Positions 37,201 through 44,705 of a stretch of 64,000 nucleotides of DNA are shown in pieces. How positions within the stretch are numbered: the stretch's first letter is position 1; every line of letters starts with the position of its first letter. A model generated the notes under the pieces. It was not told where the DNA came from. It did not search any database and saw nothing but the letters and a program-made list of their open reading frames with translations. This DNA comes from Hugenholtzia roseola DSM 9546 (GTDB lineage: Bacteria > Bacteroidota > Bacteroidia > Cytophagales > Bernardetiaceae): assembly GCF_000422585.1 (NCBI RefSeq), contig NZ_KE383878.1, positions 112,212 through 176,211 on the forward strand, in the 5' to 3' direction. A program made the translations under genes and the position numbers.

Positions 37201-38387
37201 TTGCGCCCGAAAAGCCTATCAACGCACTTTTCAATGGTGCATTGCTGAATTTATTGGTTGTAAATATAGATTTTATCATTCAAAAAATGGTAGAAAAGGG
37301 TACAGATTGGATAGCAGAAAACAGCGAAAAAATTGCACAAATTGTATATGAACGCGCTTATCAAGAGCAAAAAACCGCTTTTTTCTATAAAAATGCCATC
37401 AAACGCACGACCCTTGAACTTTGTCAGACCGCCATTCCAGAGCTATTGACCAAAGAAAGCCACAGTTTGAGCCGTTTGGTTACGCAGGAGATAGAGCGTT
37501 TGGGCTTGGTTGCCTTAGGCGATTTAGGCGTAAAACTCAATAAAACTTACATTGAAAATACCGTTGTTGCACTCTTAGATAGTCCTCGCACACAAAGTTC
37601 AGTAGAAGATTTGGCTTCGGAACTTTTAGAAACACTTTTTCACATTCCCCTCGATGCCCTTTTTCGATTCGAAGAATGGCAAGAAAACAACCTATTGCAA
37701 ACGCAGATACAATCGGAAATTAAAGCCTTTTTCACACATCTATCTGAACGCTATCTACTTGAAAAAGAGCAGATTGAGCAAGAAATAGGCTCATTATTGC
37801 AAAAGATACAAACACTTATTTTAGGGCAAAAAATAGACCTTCGTTTTAAGCAGGGTTTGCTCGATGCTTATCTAAACCAGTTGGCAGAATCGGAAAAAGC
37901 GCGACAGATTTGGCAGGAGAGCCTACAAATGGCAGAAATAAAAATATGGAAAACCTTACATGAAAAAAGTCTTGATTTCTACCTACCGCCCACTTTTTGG
38001 AAACAGACCTTACAACAACTTGCTGTTCTTGTTTTGGAAGAAAAAGCCGAAGTAACGAGCCGTCTTTTTCAAAATAGTATTGCACAAAGTTTAGGCGAAA
38101 TTTTAAATATTATACCAAAAGAAACGAAAGACTTTTTAGTTCAAATTTTAGTAACCTCTGTGATGGATAGTCTGCAAGAAAAGCTACCCGATTTGCTCAC
38201 CTCCATCAATATCAAACAAGTGGTAGTGCGCGAAATAGAGCGCATGCCCGCCCAAGAAGTAGAACAATTATTTCAATCTTTTGCACAAAAATATTTTGAT
38301 AGATTGATTCAATATGGCTTTGGTTTCGGCTTAGGCATGGGGCTTTTATTTGAATTAGGCTATAAAGGGGCAAAAGAAATGCTTTAA
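34227..38387 (+). CDS. Giant membrane protein with duplicated DUF445 (YheB-like) modules
   Basis: A 1386-residue protein. The N-terminal segment (LDFIAKTLTGAVVGYVTNDWAIDMLFRK) and the segment starting near residue 659 (ILGAFWGGIAGGALAAVP...GVTGWATNWLALKMIFRPYEKKKIPFTPFYLPFTPG) are both DUF445 membrane signatures, so the protein holds two DUF445 units in tandem. Between and after them are long alpha-helical, Lys/Glu/Gln-rich stretches. It ends with a third hydrophobic segment (FGFGLGMGLLFELG). Typical DUF445 proteins are 200-450 aa. DUF445 is a poorly understood membrane-remodelling-type family in Gram-positives. It stands between opposite-strand genes, so it is its own transcription unit. Confidence 0.8.
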   Translation: MVGLDFIAKTLTGAVVGYVTNDWAIDMLFRKRLGMGGIFLKTHQEFARNISLVVERDIINHHTLLSELQGAEFEKNIEATISHLFDSSLKEALPKGENRIKNIPKLADLEKNIHLYLDTQIPTLLYPALQDWSDSLTLSQILPKEQAQVLVEKVLKDTIETIQKEQDIFKIVERIAETVTQNSPETFLGKEGQDYIYEKTELIFKDLATILAQEDAQLLQPFITEIQQLFQVEIGLEAAAQKLVEKNIIQVLGKNNAAQAIEALVKQLHKIVDSEEGERIFYTFADFFIHTLEKEEKTIFELLTPEVRANLVEFFKKQFPPILVKVIGWVYSRQNEIEKLVDETFTKNVESGFKNWLVKTFVGSVSQSADVVSKIIQIIEEYRRRPEEVALELTTLVIDFLESKTVGEMVRGLKGEQTTQIFGNILRKNISESLEKLIPDDFLHIFVQKPISEFVSADKLATFLKNNLSQFIDNFKAQQLYSPAFLNWVLQNTDKIIELYWTSPIKNWLEKQTIVNFWQSNEQAAFAFFDDKIKNWSSIIVTKLYENQEGKPLMSQLSYTQKQDILQTLSQKLQEEISLFLNQHQERELDSYLQQTQKFPNFEKRLSKIIHKLLLDNLETLLENRISELVYGNLERLAPTQIRDMVEKFMGKELKPITILGAFWGGIAGGALAAVPSFEGNLALTYGVPAVSYGVTGWATNWLALKMIFRPYEKKKIPFTPFYLPFTPGVAVRNQPRFAQNMSKFVGDKLINEEGLKEAFSQNKKLFKHTIIETITQNDYASIATYLEKNNSKLAQQGAVQLQDYLQNKKEILIQNGAQWLSQGSVKVVEKFYQDSLQSLPQKGSAGSSSEEKNAIKEVRAFLHQYLTSYLVIYQKKIPAQIQDFLAPDTLLSEKIPVFLQEKLSAIGLKKVLALLEKNIQNPDAIIQKLSILLEKEIFKKTENKSLSHYLTESQALAAQERLSEYLTSQLKISENKEKIVSFIDKKISQELAPEKPINALFNGALLNLLVVNIDFIIQKMVEKGTDWIAENSEKIAQIVYERAYQEQKTAFFYKNAIKRTTLELCQTAIPELLTKESHSLSRLVTQEIERLGLVALGDLGVKLNKTYIENTVVALLDSPRTQSSVEDLASELLETLFHIPLDALFRFEEWQENNLLQTQIQSEIKAFFTHLSERYLLEKEQIEQEIGSLLQKIQTLILGQKIDLRFKQGLLDAYLNQLAESEKARQIWQESLQMAEIKIWKTLHEKSLDFYLPPTFWKQTLQQLAVLVLEEKAEVTSRLFQNSIAQSLGEILNIIPKETKDFLVQILVTSVMDSLQEKLPDLLTSINIKQVVVREIERMPAQEVEQLFQSFAQKYFDRLIQYGFGFGLGMGLLFELGYKGAKEML

Positions 38388-38440
38388 GAAAAGATTGTAT
38401 TTGCTTGAAAATCAAGAAGTTGGGCTTAGAAAATTTATTT

Positions 38441-40534
38441 TTAATAGCCACCTTTGTATTTTCTAAAAAACCACTCTATTGTAGCGAGCAAAACCAAGAT
38501 GGCAAAGAGCCAAGGGAGTTTCAAAATTTCCTTTGTCGTTTCGGTGCGATGTAATCTTTGGGTTGCTTCTTTCGTTTTCCAAAATTGTTCTAAATCTGAC
38601 CAATTTTGTAAGTTGAAAAATTCTCCCTTATTTTGGTTTGCTATTTTACGCAACAAGGCATGATTGGCAGCGGTAGCAAAAGCCTCCAACGCCAATTCTT
38701 TGACAATAAATTCTCCTGTTTCGGTTTCAACTTTGCCGTCTAAGATAGTTTTAGCGGAGTATTGATATGTTCCTTGTTTTAAAGAATTGACTAAATATTT
38801 AAAGTTTATGGTATTATTTACAAAACTATAAGGATAATTTTTGCCTGCTGCATCTTTGAGAAGCAACTCTATTTTCTGCCCTGTGATTGGCTCATAGGAA
38901 GCATTATAGGTTTCTACTTCAAAGGCTATGGCTTCGCCTTCGAAATATTCTGTGGCATTTGGTTTTAATCTAAACCTTTTTTTATCTTCTTTGGTAGCCA
39001 AATATTGCACTAATTTGGTGATAAGTTCGTCAAAAGTATCGGCATTTTCATTTTTTGCATATTCTTGCAAACGCCACCCCCAAGTATTTTCTGCCAAAAG
39101 CAAGGCTATTTTTTTATCATTTTGCTGATTCGTAACCAAAAGCGGTTTCTTCGTTACGACATTGCCAATGCGCTGGTAGAGCAAGACTTCTGCCCCTGCG
39201 CCGAGCGTGTATTCGGCAAAAGGAACTTCTGCGGGGGGATAGTCGGCAAAGACTTTGATTTTTTTATCATCAAATTGAAATTTATTAAAACTACTATTGT
39301 AAGAAGGAAAGACTTTATCAGATTGTTTCCCCATAGCGCGTACCTGAACCCCTAATCCGAGCAAATTGAGCGCGTTCAAATTGGTTTGGCTGCCCACAAT
39401 GTAGAAGGCGGCGTTTGCTTGCTTTTGCAACATTTCGAAGGTCTGAAAATCTTTTTTAATTACCTCATTTGGATATTGGTGGAAAATAACGAGGTTATAT
39501 TTTTCGTCTTTTTTCAAAGGAAAAATATCGGGAATAAATAAATCAACTTGATAAATATCATTTTTTTCCAAAGCGGCACGCAAGGCTTTTATATCGGGGT
39601 GTGGCGCAGGAGCGGCAATTAGGATTTTTTCTTTATTATCTAAAACTTCAATATAAATATTTCTTTCATTGTTTAGATACGTAACTTCACCTGCCACATT
39701 TTCAATTTTTATCTGATAGTGTTGTACGCCTTTTTCGTTGGCTTCTAACTGAAAATCAAGACGTTGGAGTGTACCATCGGCGGCAAGGGTGAGGCTTTGC
39801 TCTTTCAAAATTGTTCCATTTTTTAAAACAGAAACTTTAATAGTCTTGCCTGCAAAGCCATTTTGTTGCCATTCTACCAAAAGAGGAAATTGGTTTCCTA
39901 AGTAGGAAATTTTATTAAAAAGTACAGTTTTAAGGGCAATATCGGCGCGTTCGGTAGTGTCGCCTAAGCCGACAGTTTGGATAGACATTTTGTAGGGATT
40001 GAAATCGGGCGAAGTGCCTTGATTGACGATACCGTCAGAGAGCAACAAGACTCCCGCTAAATTTTGATTTTCATATTGGTTTTCTATTCCACTTAAAAAT
40101 TTAGCTAAGTTGGAGGTCTTTGCTTTGAAATCTTTTTTAAAGTCAAAACTATCTAATTTTGCATCTGCCTGTTCTAAGGTTTGAAATTGCACCTGAAAAC
40201 CTTTGTCCTCTAAAATACCTTTCAAACTTTTTATCTTGCCTTCTAATTGGACTCTATCATTTTGGGGCGTATTAAGGGCGATAGATTCGGAATTATCTAA
40301 GGCTAAGACAACGAGAGGGTCTTCAAACTTATCTTCATTTTGTTTTAAAAAGATTCCAAGCAATAAAAGACATAGTAAAAAAACAAGTACAAATCTTACT
40401 CCTGCTAAGGCTCTGTTCACATTTTCACTCCATACGCTTGTTTTTTGATAGAGAAAAAAAGCATAAAGAGCCGCTACCAAAAGGCAAAGTGGAAGATACC
40501 AAGCCGAGGCTTCAAAGAAAAGGGTCTGATTCAT
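38441..40534 (-). CDS. VWA-domain membrane protein
   Basis: A 697-residue membrane protein of a type common in Bacteroidota. Two N-terminal helices (about 13-30 and 44-63) precede a von Willebrand factor A domain with the metal-site D80-N-S82-E-S84 and LLLSDG. A long beta-rich middle (about 200-300) and an amidotransferase-like alpha/beta region (about 300-480) follow. A C-terminal helix (LPWLFAILVLLATIEWFF) anchors the protein again. Such proteins are related in layout to BatA/Bat proteins. It follows the ECF sigma gene by 53 bp on the same strand, so may be in its operon. Confidence 0.8.
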   Translation of the reverse strand: MNQTLFFEASAWYLPLCLLVAALYAFFLYQKTSVWSENVNRALAGVRFVLVFLLCLLLLGIFLKQNEDKFEDPLVVLALDNSESIALNTPQNDRVQLEGKIKSLKGILEDKGFQVQFQTLEQADAKLDSFDFKKDFKAKTSNLAKFLSGIENQYENQNLAGVLLLSDGIVNQGTSPDFNPYKMSIQTVGLGDTTERADIALKTVLFNKISYLGNQFPLLVEWQQNGFAGKTIKVSVLKNGTILKEQSLTLAADGTLQRLDFQLEANEKGVQHYQIKIENVAGEVTYLNNERNIYIEVLDNKEKILIAAPAPHPDIKALRAALEKNDIYQVDLFIPDIFPLKKDEKYNLVIFHQYPNEVIKKDFQTFEMLQKQANAAFYIVGSQTNLNALNLLGLGVQVRAMGKQSDKVFPSYNSSFNKFQFDDKKIKVFADYPPAEVPFAEYTLGAGAEVLLYQRIGNVVTKKPLLVTNQQNDKKIALLLAENTWGWRLQEYAKNENADTFDELITKLVQYLATKEDKKRFRLKPNATEYFEGEAIAFEVETYNASYEPITGQKIELLLKDAAGKNYPYSFVNNTINFKYLVNSLKQGTYQYSAKTILDGKVETETGEFIVKELALEAFATAANHALLRKIANQNKGEFFNLQNWSDLEQFWKTKEATQRLHRTETTKEILKLPWLFAILVLLATIEWFFRKYKGGY

Positions 40535-40587
40535 AGCAGCAAAAAGAGTAGGATAGTAAAGAAGTTGGCGTTTTTTAGAAATCGTAT

Positions 40588-41166
40588 TTATTCAGTAGGA
40601 TAACCTCTTTTTTTAGCATATTCAAAGAGTTTATCTTTAAGTAAAGTACGGGCGCGGTGCAAGCGCGAGCGCACTGTACCTAAGGGCAGGTCGAGAATGA
40701 CTGCCATTTCTTCATAGGTAAAACCCTCCAAATCGCAAAGAATGACAACGGTGCGAAAATCTACCGAAAGGGCATTGAGGGCGGTCATGACTTCGTCGCC
40801 GATAAGATTTTGCATCGTGGTCGTGCGCAGGTCGGTGGTGTGGGCGGTGTCGGGTGCGTCGGTGTCGTCGTAGGTATCAGCGAGGTCTTGATAATCTACT
40901 TTTGCAGGTTCTTTTTTACGTTTTCTAAAATCATTGATAAAACTATTCTTCAAAATTCTGAACAACCATGCTTTCGCATTAGTGCCTTGCTCGAAGGATT
41001 CTATAAAGCGAAAGGCTTTGAGATAGGCATCTTGCACCAAATCTTTGGCATCATCTTCCGAAAAAGTTAGTTTATAGGCAAAATTATAGAGCGAATCGGT
41101 GTGCGGCATAAACTCGCGCTCGAAGATGGCTCTCTTCTCTGAATCGGTATAGGATAGTTTGGACAT
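40588..41166 (-). CDS. ECF-type RNA polymerase sigma factor
   Basis: A 192-residue sigma-70 family factor from the ATG at 41166; upstream in-frame extension looks non-coding. Region 2 (about 20-80) has FAYKLTFSEDDAKDLVQDAYLKAFRF and WLFRILKNSFINDFRK. Region 4 (about 130-185) has LSVDFRTVVILCDLEGFTYEEMAVILDLPLGTVRSRLHRAR. No anti-sigma factor is adjacent; the downstream gene is a VWA membrane protein. Its regulon is unknown, but it lies directly divergent from the actin/tubulin operon. Confidence 0.92.
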   Translation of the reverse strand: MSKLSYTDSEKRAIFEREFMPHTDSLYNFAYKLTFSEDDAKDLVQDAYLKAFRFIESFEQGTNAKAWLFRILKNSFINDFRKRKKEPAKVDYQDLADTYDDTDAPDTAHTTDLRTTTMQNLIGDEVMTALNALSVDFRTVVILCDLEGFTYEEMAVILDLPLGTVRSRLHRARTLLKDKLFEYAKKRGYPTE

Positions 41167-41411
41167 AGAATCAAAAAAGCAGTTGGGCAAAAGAAGGCAC
41201 ATCAAAGCCCAAAAATACGCTTTTTCTTTGGGAATGGCAAATAGGGGGGCATAAATCGTAGGCTCTTGCATGCAATTTCATGCAATGTTCTTTTTTTCAA
41301 CTTTTTAAGAAAAGATTGCGTTTGGAAAGAAGTCCTACTTCTCACCTAAAAAAAAGAAAAGCTAAGGCAAAAAATAAGGGGTAACCCTTAGTTATCTTTT
41401 TTTAAGTATTG

Positions 41412-41442
41412 TTTGTTTTTATTATTTTTATCCTTAGATTTG
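41412..41442 (+). promoter_or_regulatory. Bacteroidota-type promoter of the VWA/tubulin/actin operon
   Basis: TTTG (41412-41415), exactly 19 nt, then TAGATTTG (41435-41442), a full match to TTTG/TAnnTTTG. The predicted transcript start near 41449 gives a leader of about 50 nt to the first ATG at 41501. The rest of the 334-bp gap (41167-41500) holds no gene. Confidence 0.7.
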
Positions 41443-41500
41443 GGGCAAAAAATAACAGTCTGGTTTTCACTTCGCTTTACTCATCTTAATTTTTCTAAAA

Positions 41501-42823
41501 ATGAATCCTCGCTTTATTCCTATCCTCGTTCTGCTTGTTTTGGTTAGTTTGGCAGGTATTTTTTGGTGCAGTCGCAAGCCTTCGGAAAAAAAAGACGCAG
41601 AAAATACAGATAGTAGCACAGTTGCACCTGCTTTTAGTATTTCTAATGTTAAATTTTATTTAGAAACATCAGGCAGCATGGAAGGCTATTTTAAGGGACG
41701 TACAGAGTTTAAAGACGTGGTCAATAATTTTGTTACAGACTTGGACGCTCAAAAAGGAAGGGCTAAAATCGAGTTTTTCTTGATAGATAAGGATATAAAA
41801 CCTTATGAGGCTTCTCTTAACGACTTCATAAAAGATGTGGCAGGCGGCAATTTCTCGATGGGACAAAGTTCGGAAATACATCAAATGATAGAAAAAATTG
41901 GAAAAATACACAAAGATACCGAAATTAGTATTTTTATTTCAGACTGTATTCTTTCTTATTCTTCGCAAGAGATTAAAAAAAATACAGAAATAAATGTGCA
42001 AAACGTGGAGAGCGTTTTAAAGCCGTATGTAAAAGCGGAATTTTCAAAGTTGCAAAGACGGGGGTTAGCGGTTTCGGTTTATGCACTTCAATCAAATTTT
42101 AATGGCAAGTATTTTAATTATAGAAATCAAGTAGTGAATTGTAGCGATTGCCTGCGCCCATATTACGTGTGGGTGATTGGCAAATCTGAATTGCTGTATC
42201 TTTTTGAGGAGAAAATAGAAAAGATGAATTTTCCTTACAAAGAAAACCTAACCTTGGGAACTACGCCCAAAACGGTATCTGCTCACGCCCTTTTTCCAAA
42301 GGCAGGGGCAAGAAACTATCAAATCAATTCTAATAAATTACAAAATATAGAACGAATCAGTGTAAAAGCAGAAGAAAGTATAGACTTCTTTTTAGCACTC
42401 AATTTGGCAGAACTTCCGCCCAAATACCAAGATGCTGCCTTTTTAAAACAAAACTTGCGCTTCCAGACGGGGGACAAAGTCAAAGTGGAAGTAGTGGAAA
42501 TAAACCCGACCAAAGAGTTTATAGAAACCTACAAAAACGAAAGGCTCAAGCCGCGCCTACTCGAATACACGCACATTATAGAAGTCCGCGCCTATGATTT
42601 GCTTTTCGAGCAAGCCGACGTAAAAGTGGAGTTGGAACAGCCCAAGACTCAAAATTGGGTAGCCAACTGGCATACGCTAAACGATTTAGACCCTACACAA
42701 GCGACAGGCAAAACCTTTGCCTTGCAACAACTTATAGACGGGGTAAAGGAAGCCTACGCACTTTCAGAAAACAAACCTACCTTTCTTATCCAAACGCAAT
42801 TTAGCCTTACAAAGAAAAAATAA
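41501..42823 (+). CDS. Membrane-anchored VWA-like protein (first gene of the actin/tubulin operon)
   Basis: A 440-residue protein. One N-terminal membrane helix (about 6-22) is followed by a linker and a VWA-like domain (about 46-205) with the sequence LETSGSM (E55-T-S57-G-S59) where the MIDAS normally has DxSxS, a conserved SS in GQSSEIHQ and an IFISDC strand end. The acidic D-to-E change suggests altered metal binding. A C-terminal region (about 210-440) has no recognised domain and ends in a basic KKK. It starts the eight-gene operon and is 21 bp from the next gene. Confidence 0.78.
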   Translation: MNPRFIPILVLLVLVSLAGIFWCSRKPSEKKDAENTDSSTVAPAFSISNVKFYLETSGSMEGYFKGRTEFKDVVNNFVTDLDAQKGRAKIEFFLIDKDIKPYEASLNDFIKDVAGGNFSMGQSSEIHQMIEKIGKIHKDTEISIFISDCILSYSSQEIKKNTEINVQNVESVLKPYVKAEFSKLQRRGLAVSVYALQSNFNGKYFNYRNQVVNCSDCLRPYYVWVIGKSELLYLFEEKIEKMNFPYKENLTLGTTPKTVSAHALFPKAGARNYQINSNKLQNIERISVKAEESIDFFLALNLAELPPKYQDAAFLKQNLRFQTGDKVKVEVVEINPTKEFIETYKNERLKPRLLEYTHIIEVRAYDLLFEQADVKVELEQPKTQNWVANWHTLNDLDPTQATGKTFALQQLIDGVKEAYALSENKPTFLIQTQFSLTKKK

Positions 42824-42844
42824 CCCAACTAACCCATTTACAAT

Positions 42845-43249
42845 ATGAACGACCTTTTAGAAAAAATCTATACCCTCTTTGGCTTTCTTGCCGACATGGG
42901 CGAATACCCCAACTACCTCAATGAATATTACAGCGACATTTTCCCTGTCGTGATGCTTTGGTTTGTAGTTGCGCCGCTGGTAATGGTCATCTTGTACTAC
43001 CCTATTTTTGGGCGTAGCTCGTATGTATCAGGCGAAAATTGGGCATGGCTCACCAGTTTGATTTTGCTCTTTGCGATTGTGGGCTTGGCTACCAGCTATC
43101 AAGCGATGGAAACGACACAACAGGTAGAAGTCTGCTCTTTTGTCATTTATTTGAGCCTTTTCAATGGATTTTTGTCTTGCCTGCTCTATTTTGCCCTTTC
43201 GCTTGTAGGACGCAACTTTTCTATTCACGCTAAACACACTCCTTTCTAA
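42845..43249 (+). CDS. Small three-helix membrane protein
   Basis: A 134-residue membrane protein with predicted helices at about 35-55, 68-86 and 99-122 and short charged ends (N-terminal MNDLLEKIYTLFGFLADMGEY). No family is recognised. It sits between the VWA-like protein and the tubulin-like protein with a 3-bp gap to the latter, suggesting a membrane partner of the cytosolic complex. Confidence 0.72.
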   Translation: MNDLLEKIYTLFGFLADMGEYPNYLNEYYSDIFPVVMLWFVVAPLVMVILYYPIFGRSSYVSGENWAWLTSLILLFAIVGLATSYQAMETTQQVEVCSFVIYLSLFNGFLSCLLYFALSLVGRNFSIHAKHTPF

Positions 43250-43252
43250 ACT

Positions 43253-44662
43253 ATGAAAACCTATATTTTTGCCATCGGTGGCACAGGCGCACGTGTCTTG
43301 CGTGCCTTTACTTTCCTTTTGGCAGGCAGACCTGATATGCCCCAAAATTTAGAAATTGTGCCAATCGTGATAGACTTGGACGCACAGAACGCCGACACAC
43401 AGCGCACCCTAAGCCTGATGGACTTCTATCACAATGTTCAAAAAAATGGAAATGCGGGCGTAGGCGAAAGCAAAGGGCTTTTTGGTGTCAAGATAGAAAA
43501 GCACATGGGAAGTTTTACGCTCGATTTATTGCCCAATAAAGGCGGCACAAAGTTTGGCGACTACATCAACGAAGGGCTTTTAGAGGGAGCAGATAAAGAC
43601 CTCGTACATAGCCTTTATGACGATAGCCAAAATACAGGAACGGAAGAACTCTTCCTCGACCTAACCGTAGGCTTTAAAGGCAACCCCAATATCGGCAGTG
43701 TCGTTTTCAACGACATCAAATACAACAATGCCTATCAAAACTTTGAAACCAACTTTCAGGCAGGTGATAAAATCTTTGTTATCGGTTCGGTATTTGGCGG
43801 TACAGGCTCTTCGGGACTGCCCCAACTTATCAAAGTCATGCGCAATTCGAAGAACGCCAACATAAAAAAGGCGCACATCGGAGCTTTATTGATGCTACCC
43901 TACTTTGCCGTACAAGCACCCGACGGGCAGCCTGCTACCATCAATTCCCAACTTTTCAATTCGAAGACGAAGGCGGCATTGGCTTATTACGAAGGCTTTT
44001 TAAACAACGACATCGACCATATTTACTACTTAGCAGAGCCAGCACAGCCGCCTGCTTTCAATTATAGCGAAGGAGGGCAGAAACAAAGAAATGAGGCGCA
44101 CGTGGTAGAACTTTTAGCGGCTTCGGGGATTGTGCATTTTATCAACCAAAGCAAACAAGGCGCAACCCAATATCACGAATACCTGATAAATGACACGCAA
44201 ACCACGCCACTTTCCAAAAATAAGCACCTGCTCAAACACAATTCGCAACCCCAAAGCTATATCGGAAAACCTTTGGTGAGGCTAAGGGCTTTTCAGTGGC
44301 TTTTCGAAAAGCATAGGCACAATGTTGCTAATAATACAGGGTTTCTGGTCAAGTTCAATCCCGAACTCAATAACCTTGCTTCTGATTTGAATGGCTTTTT
44401 TAGAAATTTCGACGAGTGGCTTAGTGAGACCGCTGAAAATTCAGGGCGAAAATTGGAGTCTTTCGAACAGATAGCCAATCTAAAAGAGGACATAGATACG
44501 CTTGTAATGGGCAGAAATCTAACCAAAAAAACATTTGGAATACCTCAAAGGCAGTACAAAGCAGGTACACTTACCGAAAAGCTCAATGTAGAGGCAGATA
44601 GCAACAAGCCGACCTTAGAAGCCTACTACAATGTTGTCAATAGCCTCGATAGGCTTTTCTAA
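43253..44662 (+). CDS. Tubulin/FtsZ-like GTPase superfamily protein
   Basis: A 469-residue protein of the tubulin-like (Tubulin_2-type) group. The N-terminal nucleotide loop YIFAIGGTGARVLRAF (about 4-19) matches the first Rossmann glycine loop. GSVFGGTGSSGLPQLIKVM (178-196) is the tubulin signature corresponding to the GGGTGSG motif, with FGGTGSSG as a variant. The C-terminal part has no obvious membrane segment. It is not FtsZ: length and flanks differ and no cell-division genes are nearby. GTP hydrolysis and polymerisation are inferred from fold only. It lies immediately upstream of the actin-like protein (43-bp gap). Confidence 0.85.
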   Translation: MKTYIFAIGGTGARVLRAFTFLLAGRPDMPQNLEIVPIVIDLDAQNADTQRTLSLMDFYHNVQKNGNAGVGESKGLFGVKIEKHMGSFTLDLLPNKGGTKFGDYINEGLLEGADKDLVHSLYDDSQNTGTEELFLDLTVGFKGNPNIGSVVFNDIKYNNAYQNFETNFQAGDKIFVIGSVFGGTGSSGLPQLIKVMRNSKNANIKKAHIGALLMLPYFAVQAPDGQPATINSQLFNSKTKAALAYYEGFLNNDIDHIYYLAEPAQPPAFNYSEGGQKQRNEAHVVELLAASGIVHFINQSKQGATQYHEYLINDTQTTPLSKNKHLLKHNSQPQSYIGKPLVRLRAFQWLFEKHRHNVANNTGFLVKFNPELNNLASDLNGFFRNFDEWLSETAENSGRKLESFEQIANLKEDIDTLVMGRNLTKKTFGIPQRQYKAGTLTEKLNVEADSNKPTLEAYYNVVNSLDRLF

Positions 44663-44705
44663 ACCACTTTTCCTCACCGAACCTCAAAACTGACTCAAAA
44701 AGCAC

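Noticed and set aside
43253..44662. Annotation of the tubulin-like protein as FtsZ
   Set aside because: Sequence lacks the standard FtsZ layout and no dcw genes are near; only the superfamily assignment is supported.
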